Below are positions 8,503-17,130 of a stretch of DNA of 51,987 bases, one piece after another. A program made the position numbers and the translations under genes. Position 1 is the stretch's first letter, and every line of letters starts with the position of its first letter. The notes beneath the pieces are model-generated. The model worked only from the letters and a program-made list of their open reading frames with translations, had not been told where the DNA came from and did no database searches. This DNA comes from JAZLIT01 sp045617525 (GTDB lineage: Bacteria; Bacillota; Bacilli; Bacillales_A; Planococcaceae). The stretch lies in contig JAZLIT010000195.1 in the NCBI GenBank assembly GCA_045617525.1, positions 1-51,987 on the forward strand, read 5' to 3'.

Positions 8503-9837
8503 TTATTTTTCGTCTTCTTTTGTTTCAGGCAATTTCTCTTTTTCTATCTTTTCAACTTTAATATATTGAAGCTGATGCCCATCAACTTCATGAATTGAAT
8601 ACACATAGCCATCATACTCAATCGTTTCCTCTATATTTAAATCGATATCCTGCGTGAAATACCAGCCGCCGATTGTATCTACGTCCTCTATATCAAACTC
8701 CGTAAATAATAACTTTTCCACATCGCCTAATAAAACCTTCGAGTGAATAATGTAATGCCCCTCTTCAATTTTACGTACTTCAGCCACTTCATCCCCATCA
8801 AATTCATCACGAATTTCGCCAACGATTTCTTCAAGGATGTCTTCAACGGTAACAATACCCGATGTACCACCATATTCATCTAATAATACAGCAATATGGA
8901 TACGTTCCTTTTGCATTTTTTGTAGTAAATCTTGAATTGCAGTTGTTTCAATTGTATTAATAATTGGATTTACGTAATCTGTTAGCACAAATGTTTCCTC
9001 TTTCACCCGATTTTTCAAACCGCGTGTAAGTAAATCTTTAATATTTAAGAAACCAATAATACTATCACGGTCATTTTCAAATATTGGATAACGTGTATAA
9101 CGCTCTTCTGAAATCGTATTAAGTACTTCCTCAAAAGTTGCATTCACTTCGAATCCAATGATTTCCGTACGAGGAACCATAATTTCACGTGCAATACGAT
9201 CATCAAATTCAAAAACATTGTTTACATATTTTAATTCGTTACTGTTAATTTCCCCGCTCTTAAAGCTTTCAGATAGAAGTAGACGAAGCTCTTCCTCTGT
9301 ATGAGATAGTTCATGTTCACTTGCTGGCTTCATACCAAATAATCCAATAAGTAAACGTGCTGATCCATTTAAGAACCAAATGAATGGGAATAATACTTTA
9401 TAGAAAATCATAATAGGTCTTGCAAATATTAATGTTACTTTTTCAGCCTTTTGAATAGCAACTGTTTTCGGAGCTAATTCCCCCACTACTACGTGTAGGA
9501 ATGTTGCAATTGCAAAAGCAGCACCAATCGTAAAGAAGTGAATATATTCAGTGCTAATCCCAATCGATTCAAATAATGGATGTAACACGAATTCAAAAGT
9601 TGATTCACCAACCATACCGATACCTAGTGCTGTAACAGTTATACCCAGCTGGCAGGCAGATAAATATTCATCTAAATGCGTCGTAACATGCTTCGCAGCA
9701 AGTGCACCTTTACGCCCTTCAGCTACGAGCTGGTCGATACGAGATTGACGTACCTTTACGATAGCAAACTCAGTAGCTACGAAAAATGCAGTCATGGCGA
9801 TTAATACGGTAAAAATAGTTAAGTTTATTGCGGTCAA
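8503..9837 (-). CDS. CNNM/HlyC-CorC family membrane protein (MpfA/YhdP-like)
   Basis: Membrane protein of 444 residues: an N-terminal CNNM (DUF21) domain with about four hydrophobic segments (residues 1-190), a CBS pair (about 210-335, including IGFLNIKDLL and a second EEYGGTSG-type repeat LLDEYGGTSGIVTVEDILEEIVGEIRD), and a CorC/HlyC transporter-associated domain (about 350-430). Members such as B. subtilis MpfA export Mg2+. The TTG start at 9837 gives an N-terminus (MTAINLTIFTVLIAMTAFF) matching the family; an ATG at 9795 would cut the first helix. It follows the MerR gene by 38 bases, and a hairpin lies between a strong AGGAGG and the start. Confidence 0.9.
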   Translation of the reverse strand: MTAINLTIFTVLIAMTAFFVATEFAIVKVRQSRIDQLVAEGRKGALAAKHVTTHLDEYLSACQLGITVTALGIGMVGESTFEFVLHPLFESIGISTEYIHFFTIGAAFAIATFLHVVVGELAPKTVAIQKAEKVTLIFARPIMIFYKVLFPFIWFLNGSARLLIGLFGMKPASEHELSHTEEELRLLLSESFKSGEINSNELKYVNNVFEFDDRIAREIMVPRTEIIGFEVNATFEEVLNTISEERYTRYPIFENDRDSIIGFLNIKDLLTRGLKNRVKEETFVLTDYVNPIINTIETTAIQDLLQKMQKERIHIAVLLDEYGGTSGIVTVEDILEEIVGEIRDEFDGDEVAEVRKIEEGHYIIHSKVLLGDVEKLLFTEFDIEDVDTIGGWYFTQDIDLNIEETIEYDGYVYSIHEVDGHQLQYIKVEKIEKEKLPETKEDEK

Positions 9838-9845
9838 TTGGATGC

Positions 9846-9877
9846 CTTACTTTAAATAAAGTAAGACTTCACCTCCT
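9846..9877 (-). promoter_or_regulatory. Hairpin between Shine-Dalgarno and TTG start
   Basis: AGGAGGT (9877-9871) overlaps the MerR stop codon but is 33 bases from the TTG at 9837. Between them lies CTTACTTTA/TAAAGTAAG (9865-9846), which folds as a hairpin. Folded, it would bring the strong site to about 13 bases from TTG. A weaker TAAGG, part of the hairpin's 3' arm, stands seven bases from TTG and would be hidden in the fold. Confidence 0.5.
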
Positions 9878-10285
9878 AGTTTATTATTAATAGTAAAGAT
9901 TGCATTAATGCAACGCTTTGTGGTGATACATTTTGCTTTATTGCAGATGAGTACGATGGATTTTTTTCAAGTTGCTCCGCTAATAGCTTCACTTCCTGTT
10001 CAAGTGTTTGCATATGTAGACGAATTAGTTGAAGATCCACTTCCTCATATTGTGCTTGTTCAATCTTTAAGTTTCTTGCTATTTCTTGAAGCGTCATCCC
10101 CGCCTGTTTTCGAGTTTCAATTTCTTTAATTAAATCGATTGTATCATAAGAATAGTAGCGATAATTTGAAGCTGAACGTACTGCTTTTAATAAACCGATT
10201 CTTGTATAGTGATCAATTGTACGTTTAGTTACGCCAGACAATTCCGCTAGTTCACCGATTTTTAATTGCTCTGTCCCAAGTTCAT
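9876..10285 (-). CDS. MerR-family transcriptional regulator, apparent frameshift near start
   Basis: DNA-binding regulator of about 135 residues with the MerR winged helix (KIGELAELSGVTKRTIDHYT, then the RYYSYDTIDLIKEI wing) and a coiled-coil-like C-terminal helix. Codons for the conserved KIGELAELSG continue upstream of the first in-frame start (TTG 10241), but the frame then meets a stop with no start codon. One extra base at the CCC run 10275-10277 would join it to ATG 10285 or TTG 10279, giving MNLGTEQLKIGELAELSG. Either there is a true one-base deletion or a sequence error. The gene precedes the CNNM-family gene in the same direction and may control it. A GGGAG ribosome site lies eight bases before TTG 10279. 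Confidence 0.75.
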
Positions 10286-10390
10286 CACTCCCTTAACTCT
10301 ATATTACTAGAAAACCATCACGTTATGGTTTCATATTTTTTAATTTTTATTACAAATTTGTGAACACAGTAAAAAAATTGTGATTCAACC

Positions 10391-12586
10391 TTAAATCGAT
10401 TGTACCTGAAATAAATCTTCATTAATGGAAAGAAGCGCTTTTGGCAATTTTTCTACACTTGGCGTTACCACAAAAAGCTTGCGCGTTGCACGCGATGCCA
10501 TTGTATAAAGTAAGAATGCATCCATATCTGTTCTGTAAGTCGCATTATCTGCATCAGCCAGTACAACCGTAGTAAACTCAAAACCCTTCGCCATATAGCC
10601 CGGCATAATGAGAATCCCCTTCATATAGGTTTTTTGCTCCTCCGTCACCAGTGTTAGAGTCTGTACAAGAGGCTGTAGTTGCTCATATAACGCTTGGCAG
10701 GCGGCTTTACTTTTACATAGGATGACAAAACTATCCCCTTCCACATAATCCTTCGCAAGTAGCTGCTCAATCGCCTCCGCACGATTTTTTGTAGTTATTA
10801 CGCTCGGCTTCTCACCCGATACGCCTAATGAAAGCGTCGTTTTATTATTTAATATCGCGCTCATATATTCCGTAATTTCATTCGTCGAGCGGTACGATTT
10901 ATTAAGCTCAACTGATTTAAATTTACGCACTAACTCTGTTGCAATGGAATCCTTCATTTCTGGGTGGACGATTTGATTGCGGTCTCCAAGTAATGTGTAA
11001 TGCGCTTTTGGATGCATTGCTTGTATTACGAGTAATTGCAGGTATGAATAGTCCTGAATTTCATCGATTACGATATGTTTAATTGTATTGTTCACGTTTA
11101 GCCTTTTCACGAGCATATTTATATACATTAGCGGCGCTAAATCCTCATAATTCAACCGACCCGTTTTCAGCTGTGCCGCCGTATTTGCTGCAATTTCCTG
11201 CGTAAACAACGTGTCATTTTGAAATATCAAAGCCTGTACATACATTTTATGTACATTCACAAATCCAAGCTGCTGCACCGTGCTTTCTAGCTTGCCGTAG
11301 CGTTTATTGCTATCATTATTCGCTTGTTGTTCAAGTTCCTCGTCCGAACCGATGTACTTGTTCACCTTACGTAATTCCTTCAAACGCGTCTTAAACTCTT
11401 TTGCTTTACGCTCTTCAAGTTGAGAAAGAAGTAATGTACGGATTTTTTTCAGACGGAAATCCGTATCAAGACCTGCAAATTTTTTATAAAACAGCTGACT
11501 CAATTCTTTTGCAGTCACAAAAGTTTCCTCGCCCATTTTTAAATTATAAAACGGGATTTGCTTCTGTGTTAATTGCTCGCAATATGCTTGAATCTGTCCC
11601 ATAAATTGATGCGAGCCTTTAAATGCATAAGCTTCTCGTTCCTCAGCTGACGCATTTTGCAGACGCTCGATATTTTCATAATTCGTCTCTGATCGGTAGC
11701 GCGTCATACCTACATCACGTAGCAGGCGATAATACGTCGTATGTTGAACGTTTTCCTCACCTAGCTCCGGTAAAACATTCGAAATATAATCATTAAATAA
11801 ATCAGACGGTGAAATAAGTAAAATACTGCGCGCATTCATCGTTTGGCGGTATTCATATAGAAGAAATGCAATCCGTTGCATCGCCACCGAAGTTTTCCCA
11901 CTACCTGGAGGTCCAAGTACAATCAAGTTATCGCGGTTTGACGAACGAATAACCGCATTTTGATCGCTTTGAATTGTCGCTACAATTGATTTCATCTTTT
12001 CTTTAGCCGTATCATTTAGAAGATTTTGAAGTACTTCATCCCCGATATATATATCCGCATCGAATAGCTGAAGCAATTGATTGTACAATACTTTGTATTG
12101 GCGACGACCTTCAATTGCTACCTCGATAAATTTACCATCCGGAATTTGATAGCGTGCTGGACCAACTTTATTTTCATAAAAAAGACTTGAAATCGGTGCA
12201 CGCCAATCAAAAATATGCACATCATCATTTTTTGGATCGCGGAATGTCGAAAGTCCAATGTATAAAGTTTCTGATACGTTCTCTTCATTGACGATTGAAA
12301 TTCGCCCAAAATAGGGACTTTTATATAAAATTTCAGCCTTTGCAAGCTGATCTGATAAGTTTACATATGACATCTCGCGTAATTCCATTGATTGAAGAAC
12401 TTGTGAAAATTGAATCGCACTCTCTCCTGAAACATCATTAAATTCCGAAGATGCGTAAGTGCGTTCCTCTACGATTTCTCCTTTTTGACGACGTAATTCA
12501 TCCTTCAGATAATCGACATATACTTTTAGCATACCGCTCATAGTTTGCAGGTGCTGCTCCTCCTGCTGCCAGATTGTTAATTCCAT
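10391..12586 (-). CDS. helD: RNA polymerase recycling helicase-like motor HelD
   Basis: UvrD/Rep-like ATPase of 731 residues. In B. subtilis HelD removes stalled RNA polymerase from DNA using ATP. An N-terminal antiparallel coiled-coil arm (about 1-80) is followed by the family's FDWRAP motif (about residue 126), Walker A LGPPGSGKTS (about 223-232), Walker B VIDEIQDY, and later helicase motifs (LGDRNQ, SYRST, and MPGYMAKGFEF near the end). The start is ATG 12586 with GGGAGG nine bases upstream. Length is close to B. subtilis HelD (774). It stands alone, with no clear terminator behind it. Confidence 0.9.
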   Translation of the reverse strand: MELTIWQQEEQHLQTMSGMLKVYVDYLKDELRRQKGEIVEERTYASSEFNDVSGESAIQFSQVLQSMELREMSYVNLSDQLAKAEILYKSPYFGRISIVNEENVSETLYIGLSTFRDPKNDDVHIFDWRAPISSLFYENKVGPARYQIPDGKFIEVAIEGRRQYKVLYNQLLQLFDADIYIGDEVLQNLLNDTAKEKMKSIVATIQSDQNAVIRSSNRDNLIVLGPPGSGKTSVAMQRIAFLLYEYRQTMNARSILLISPSDLFNDYISNVLPELGEENVQHTTYYRLLRDVGMTRYRSETNYENIERLQNASAEEREAYAFKGSHQFMGQIQAYCEQLTQKQIPFYNLKMGEETFVTAKELSQLFYKKFAGLDTDFRLKKIRTLLLSQLEERKAKEFKTRLKELRKVNKYIGSDEELEQQANNDSNKRYGKLESTVQQLGFVNVHKMYVQALIFQNDTLFTQEIAANTAAQLKTGRLNYEDLAPLMYINMLVKRLNVNNTIKHIVIDEIQDYSYLQLLVIQAMHPKAHYTLLGDRNQIVHPEMKDSIATELVRKFKSVELNKSYRSTNEITEYMSAILNNKTTLSLGVSGEKPSVITTKNRAEAIEQLLAKDYVEGDSFVILCKSKAACQALYEQLQPLVQTLTLVTEEQKTYMKGILIMPGYMAKGFEFTTVVLADADNATYRTDMDAFLLYTMASRATRKLFVVTPSVEKLPKALLSINEDLFQVQSI

Positions 12587-13003
12587 CTATTTTTGCCTCC
12601 CATACGGCTCGTTCGCATAATATGTACAATTTCTTTACCTCTGATCTACTAAAAAAATGTGTACAAAATATTATTCCCGATTTTCGTGTATTTGAAAAGG
12701 AAATTTTTTACGCACTTAACTCTTTTATGCCTACTAGCTATATTCAACTTCTAAAAACACATCCAATTGGACTTCTTCTAAATTTCCACCTCCATTTACT
12801 TTATAGACGAGTAATATAAAAATCCTGTTACATCAAATTTAACTTTTATTGGAATGTCCCGTAGCAATTTCTTTAATTAGGCAGAATATTCTTATACTGA
12901 AATAGAAAATTGTAACATTTTAGCTATAAAACATCTTGTTTTCTAGTGACTTTTGAAGGTATTATTAAACCAAATAACCATTATCAAAGGAGTACATATC
13001 AGT
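12587..13003. other. Intergenic region, no supported gene
   Basis: About 417 AT-rich bases between divergent genes. A plus-strand reading frame (12574-12819) exists but has no ribosome site, and its beginning overlaps helD antisense. A short minus-strand frame ending near 12736 has coding-like codons but no start. Nothing else is convincing. Confidence 0.6.
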
Positions 13004-14035
13004 ATGAAAAAAGTAATATTTTTTGAAGTTGCTGGAGGAAGCGATAAAGGTCCCGATGGATATCGCCCGGATACATTACCCATGGTTGACGCGTTAAAGG
13101 AAAAAGGACAAGAAGCCGAAGTTATTTTTGTGGAAATAGAGAAGCGCGACGAGATTTTTGACTATGTGAAAAACAATGCGTTTGCTTATGTATCACGTAT
13201 TAATCCTGGAAATTTAAAACATGAGGCTGAATACTTTGAAATGCTACGTGAGCTATGTGCTGCCGGTGTTATTGGCATGCCACATCCCGACGCAATGATT
13301 GGCTATGGTGCAAAGGACGCGTTAGTGAAGCTACGTCACACATCACTTGTGCCTGAAGATACATTTGCTTACTATTCAATCGACGAATTTAAAAAAACAT
13401 TCCCAACATCACTTGCAAATGGAGAACGCGTATTAAAACAAAACCGTGGCTCAACAGGTGAAGGTATTTGGCGTGTTCAATTAACGGAAACACTTACTGA
13501 AAGCCAAACAGTTGTACCATTAGATGCACAGGTAAAATGTACTGAAGCGAAGGATAATCATGTGGAATATCACACATTAGCTGATTTTATGACGTTCTGT
13601 GAGCAATACATTCGTGGTGCAAATGGGATGCTTGTTGATATGCCTTTTTTACCTCGTATTAAAGAAGGGGAAATTCGCTTATTCATGTTGCGTGATAAAC
13701 CAGTAAACGTGGTACATAAAAAACCAGCTGAAGATGAGGATGCCTTTAGTGCAACATTATTCTCTGGCGCGAAATATCGTTATGATTCACCAGAGCAATG
13801 GTCAACTTTAGTGGATAATTTCCTGACACAACTTCCTGAAGTAACTGAACTTCTAGGCGGTTATGATTTGCCTTTAATTTGGACAGCTGATTTCATTTTA
13901 GATACGGATGAAAACGGTGTAGATACTTATATCTTAGGTGAGATGAACTGTTCATGTGTAGGCTTCACATCCCAGTTAGAGCTTGCTACAAATGTAGCGG
14001 ATGAAATCTTAGATTCAATGAAGGTAAACGCTTAA
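13004..14035 (+). CDS. Cj0069-family ATP-grasp-like protein
   Basis: 343-residue cytoplasmic protein beginning MKKVIFFEVAGGSDKGPDGYRPDTLP, with central LKQNRGSTGEGIWRVQL, the acid-rich substrate end GEIRLFMLRDKPVNVVHKKP, and C-terminal ILGEMNCSCVGFTSQL. This order (P-loop-like glycine stretch, then EIR and GEMN metal-binding elements) resembles the ATP-grasp ligases, and the opening resembles the Cj0069 family, whose substrate is not known to me. The start is ATG 13004 after AAAGGAG at 11 bases; an upstream GTG/ATG extension at 12953 has none. It is monocistronic and ends in a large hairpin. Confidence 0.75.
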   Translation: MKKVIFFEVAGGSDKGPDGYRPDTLPMVDALKEKGQEAEVIFVEIEKRDEIFDYVKNNAFAYVSRINPGNLKHEAEYFEMLRELCAAGVIGMPHPDAMIGYGAKDALVKLRHTSLVPEDTFAYYSIDEFKKTFPTSLANGERVLKQNRGSTGEGIWRVQLTETLTESQTVVPLDAQVKCTEAKDNHVEYHTLADFMTFCEQYIRGANGMLVDMPFLPRIKEGEIRLFMLRDKPVNVVHKKPAEDEDAFSATLFSGAKYRYDSPEQWSTLVDNFLTQLPEVTELLGGYDLPLIWTADFILDTDENGVDTYILGEMNCSCVGFTSQLELATNVADEILDSMKVNA

Positions 14036-14042
14036 TACAAAT

Positions 14043-14114
14043 AAAAACGCGAGAAACATAGCTGCGAGCAAATCAGGTACCTACCCGATTCGTCCCTATG
14101 TACCTCGCGTTTTT
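14043..14114. terminator. Bidirectional terminator, long hairpin
   Basis: AAAAACGCGAG and CTCGCGTTTTTTT enclose about 50 bases containing further pairing (ACATAG/CTATGT). The A- and T-runs on both sides allow it to end the Cj0069-like gene and the converging pentapeptide gene. Confidence 0.75.
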
Positions 14115-14732
14115 TTAATCTGCTATTTTAATACCCATCATAGAAGCAATGACTGGTGCTTGGTTTGGCGCAATTTTTAGCCCCTTAACATTGCTTAGAT
14201 CCAAGTAAATTTCATCAAATGTTGACGAGCTCAGGTCAAGACCAGCAAGCTTCGTTTCCTCGAAATTTGCCGCGTCTAATTCGCATTTTGAAAAGTACAC
14301 CTTATCCTGGCGAATATGAAAAAAGTCCGCGCCATTTAATGTGCAATGGTTAAATGATGTATTATCTAACTGACCCTCTGCGAACGATGCATAATTCCCA
14401 TAGCATTGATCAAAATTACATTGTTGAATACGTGTATGCGTAAATTTCGTGCCGACTAGTTTGCAGTTTAAAAAATGCGTTCGATAAAAATAGCCATCCT
14501 CTAATTTACAATTCGATAAATCACAATGCTTGAACGTAACATCTATTAGCTCTAGCTTTGAAAAGTCGCATTCCACAAAAATACAACGCTCAAACACTAC
14601 ATTCGAAAAGCCAAAGCTATGCAGCATACGTCCTTCTATTTGTTGGCCCCGTATTATCGCATCTTGTATAAACTGTTCCGATTCCTCGCTAACGTCCTCA
14701 AACGTTAGTTCTTTTAAATCTCCATTTAACAT
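14115..14732 (-). CDS. Pentapeptide-repeat protein
   Basis: 205-residue protein. From about residue 45 to 185 a five-residue periodicity with the A(D/N)LXX-like pattern appears (for example FERCIFVECDFSKLEL, CDLSNCKLEDG, HCTLNGADF, KCELDAANF, TKLAGLDLSSS), which folds as a right-handed quadrilateral helix. Some members (Qnr, MfpA) mimic DNA and protect gyrase, but most have no known job, and nothing here fixes one. The start is ATG 14732, preceded by AAAAGGGG ten bases away. It converges on the Cj0069-like gene and is separated from MATE by 254 bases. Confidence 0.85.
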   Translation of the reverse strand: MLNGDLKELTFEDVSEESEQFIQDAIIRGQQIEGRMLHSFGFSNVVFERCIFVECDFSKLELIDVTFKHCDLSNCKLEDGYFYRTHFLNCKLVGTKFTHTRIQQCNFDQCYGNYASFAEGQLDNTSFNHCTLNGADFFHIRQDKVYFSKCELDAANFEETKLAGLDLSSSTFDEIYLDLSNVKGLKIAPNQAPVIASMMGIKIAD

Positions 14733-14813
14733 TGGTGTAAAATCCCCTTTTGACGTACTTTACTTTTATTTTACCTTATATTCTTAGTATTTTCTTCTAG
14801 GATTAAGTACGCG

Positions 14814-14904
14814 GAGAATCCCCTAACTTGCGATTCTCGTAAAGTTAGTTAATCATAAGTATTTATTGAAGAGCTTTTTAGTTGTTGTTCGCAAACGATT
14901 CTCG
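14814..14904 (+). promoter_or_regulatory. Interlocked inverted repeats upstream of MATE gene
   Basis: GAGAATC (14814-14820) can pair with GATTCTC (14832-14838), and CTAACTT (14823-14829) with AAGTTAG (14842-14848). The order is a-b-a'-b', which gives either a pseudoknot or two exclusive hairpins. A second CGATTCTCG at 14896-14904 repeats a'. They lie about 80-170 bases before the MATE start. I recognise no known riboswitch. Confidence 0.4.
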
Positions 14905-14986
14905 GAAATTTATCTATATTCAAATAATAGGGATTTTGCTATTATTGTTTAATTGCAAGAAATTTCGATAGAGGGAAGGCTTTACG

Positions 14987-16348
14987 TTGAAAAAGAGCGA
15001 GAGGAAAAAGGGCGAATTAAGTTTATTTCATTTAACTTGGCCAATATTTTTAGAGTTTTTCTTATTTATGTTAATGGGGCTTGCCGATACATTCATGCTT
15101 AGCGCAGTATCAGATGATGCAGTTGCTGGTGTTGGAACGGCCAACCAATATATCCAAATCGCCATTTTACTACTTGGCGTTATCGGCACCGGCGCATCAA
15201 CAGTTGTTGCCCAATACATTGGCGCAAAACGCATGATCGATGCCACAAAAATTGCAGCACTTGCTGTTTCAATCAACTTAATTTCAGGACTTGTGATGAG
15301 TGGGTTATTCCTACTATTCTCAAAAAATATCATGGTCATGATGAATCTTGAGGGCGATGTACTAGCCTTCGCACAAAGCTATTTAGCCATTGTTGGTGGT
15401 TTCTTATTTTTACAGGCAATCATTACAACTGTTGCCGCACTTATTCGCGTTCATGGTTGGACGAAGCAGGCGATGTATGTTTCGCTTGGGATGAACGTGC
15501 TGCACGTTGCGTTAAACTACGTTTTAATTTTCGGGCATTTTGGCTTCCCTGAAATGGGCGTTGAAGGAGCAGCTTGGTCGTCCGTTATTAGCCGTGCTCT
15601 AGCTGCAATCGTCTTCCTATGGTTATTAACACATGCACTCGAAGTACGTGTGAAGCTGAAAAATTTTGTGACATGGTCACAGGAATATATTTCGCAAATT
15701 TTACGCATTGGAATACCTGCTGCGTTTGAGCAAATTTTATACCAAGTAGCGCAAATCGTCCTGCTCTACTATGTAACCTATATCGGGGCCGAATCATTAA
15801 CCGCGCGTCAATATGCTGTAAACATTTCGATGTCTGTTTACTTATTTGCAATGGCAATTGGTACCGGGACCGCCATTATGGTTGGACGCTATGTCGGGGC
15901 CGGAGAAACAGAAACTGCTTACAAGCAAGTGTGGTTTAGCGTTCGCACCGCAATGTATGTTGCACTTTCAATGATTGTTGTTGTAACGATATTCCGTGAG
16001 CAGTTAATGGGTATTTTCACAGATAATCCTGAAATTATTAAAATCGGTGCGAGTGTTATTGCACTTAGTATTTTATTAGAAACAGGACGTACCATTAATA
16101 TTACGATTATTAATTCATTACGTGCTGCAGGTGATGCGCGCTTCCCTGTTAAAATCGGCTTTATTTCGATGATTTGCATTAGCCTGCCTGTTGGCTATTT
16201 ACTTGTTTTCACATTAGACATGGGCTTAGTCGGTGTTTGGCTAGCCATTTCATTAGACGAATGGATTCGCGCAGTGCTTGTATTAATTCGTTGGAAGAAC
16301 CGAAAATGGGAGCGCTACGCCATCGTTACGAAAGCAGAAGAAGTTTAA
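14987..16348 (+). CDS. MATE-family efflux transporter
   Basis: Membrane antiporter of 453 residues with about twelve hydrophobic segments in two homologous halves (each half starts LTWPIFLEFFLFMLMG.. and LRIGIPAAFEQILYQ). Members expel cationic drugs or metabolites with Na+ or H+. FLNVVLNYV-like NVLHVALNYVLIFGHFGFPEMGVEGAAW is the family's mid-protein signature. The start is TTG 14987 after GGGAAGG at seven bases. It ends with a hairpin shared with the next converging gene. The upstream interlocked repeats might control expression. Confidence 0.9.
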   Translation: MKKSERKKGELSLFHLTWPIFLEFFLFMLMGLADTFMLSAVSDDAVAGVGTANQYIQIAILLLGVIGTGASTVVAQYIGAKRMIDATKIAALAVSINLISGLVMSGLFLLFSKNIMVMMNLEGDVLAFAQSYLAIVGGFLFLQAIITTVAALIRVHGWTKQAMYVSLGMNVLHVALNYVLIFGHFGFPEMGVEGAAWSSVISRALAAIVFLWLLTHALEVRVKLKNFVTWSQEYISQILRIGIPAAFEQILYQVAQIVLLYYVTYIGAESLTARQYAVNISMSVYLFAMAIGTGTAIMVGRYVGAGETETAYKQVWFSVRTAMYVALSMIVVVTIFREQLMGIFTDNPEIIKIGASVIALSILLETGRTINITIINSLRAAGDARFPVKIGFISMICISLPVGYLLVFTLDMGLVGVWLAISLDEWIRAVLVLIRWKNRKWERYAIVTKAEEV

Positions 16349-16405
16349 AACTTTAGGGTTAAGTGTGTTTAAGTAGGAGTATAAAGCAACTGTATCTCAG
16401 ACTCA

Positions 16406-16445
16406 AAAAAACGCGATTCATTTTAGTAATGAAATCGCGTTTTTA
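16406..16445. terminator. Bidirectional terminator
   Basis: AAAAAACGCGATT pairs with AATCGCGTTTTT around a 14-base loop, between the MATE and FMN-reductase genes that converge on it. Confidence 0.88.
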
Positions 16446-16453
16446 TTTTGGGC

Positions 16454-17008
16454 TTATTTTATACCTACCGCTTCTTTGCTAAGCGTTTTGCTCATTTCAC
16501 AATATTGCACAAACACACGCGCAAGTTCACGTAGACGATCATGTACATTTTCATCTGTAATGTTATTATCCGCATCAAAGTGATCCGCATGTGTGTACAC
16601 ATAGTTTGGCGTCACTAAACAACGGAAATAATCTAAAATTGGGCGGAGTTGATTTTCAAGCACTAGATGATGCTGATACGTACCGCCATTGCCAACAATC
16701 GCAGCTGGCTTATAACGTAGCGCCTTTGGTGGAATCATATCAAATGCATTTTTTAGCACGCCCGGAATCGATGCTTGGAAAATGGGAGATGCGAAAATAA
16801 AGCCATCCGCCTCTTCAAACTTTTGAATCATCATTTTCATATCGTCATTTAGTGGGCTACCATCTAAAATTTGATGCTTTAGCTTAGAGAAATATAAAAT
16901 CTCAAGTTCAAAATCCGTATTCATTTCATTAATATATTGTTGAACCTGTTCTAATACGACACCAGTTTTACGACCGAAAATTGTGCCATCCACAAGTAAA
17001 ATTTTCAT
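16454..17008 (-). CDS. NADPH-dependent FMN reductase family protein
   Basis: Flavodoxin-like fold of 184 residues. MKILLVDGTIFGRKTG is the flavin phosphate-binding loop, FASPIFQASIPGVLKNAFDMIP is the typical SPxYxxSxPGxLKNxxD stretch, and AIVGNGGTYQHH is the later loop. Such enzymes use NAD(P)H to reduce FMN, quinones or azo dyes (B. subtilis YhdA type). The C-terminal half (LVTPNYVYTHADHFDADNNITDE) has the family's ending. A GGAGG-like site (AGGAGGAACCC) precedes ATG 17008. It is monocistronic or loosely linked to the next minus-strand gene 120 bases upstream. Confidence 0.85.
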   Translation of the reverse strand: MKILLVDGTIFGRKTGVVLEQVQQYINEMNTDFELEILYFSKLKHQILDGSPLNDDMKMMIQKFEEADGFIFASPIFQASIPGVLKNAFDMIPPKALRYKPAAIVGNGGTYQHHLVLENQLRPILDYFRCLVTPNYVYTHADHFDADNNITDENVHDRLRELARVFVQYCEMSKTLSKEAVGIK

Positions 17009-17130
17009 GTTGGGTTCCTCCTACATATAAAAGCTATTCAAATATACCATTTTTAATTGTATCAGAATGCCAAATGAAGGAGAAGGAAACAAAATTCAAT
17101 TGCATAAAAATCAGTCTTTCGACGGAATGC

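Noticed and set aside
12574..12819. 81-codon plus-strand frame between helD and the Cj0069-like gene
   Set aside because: No ribosome site, start overlaps helD antisense, unusual composition.
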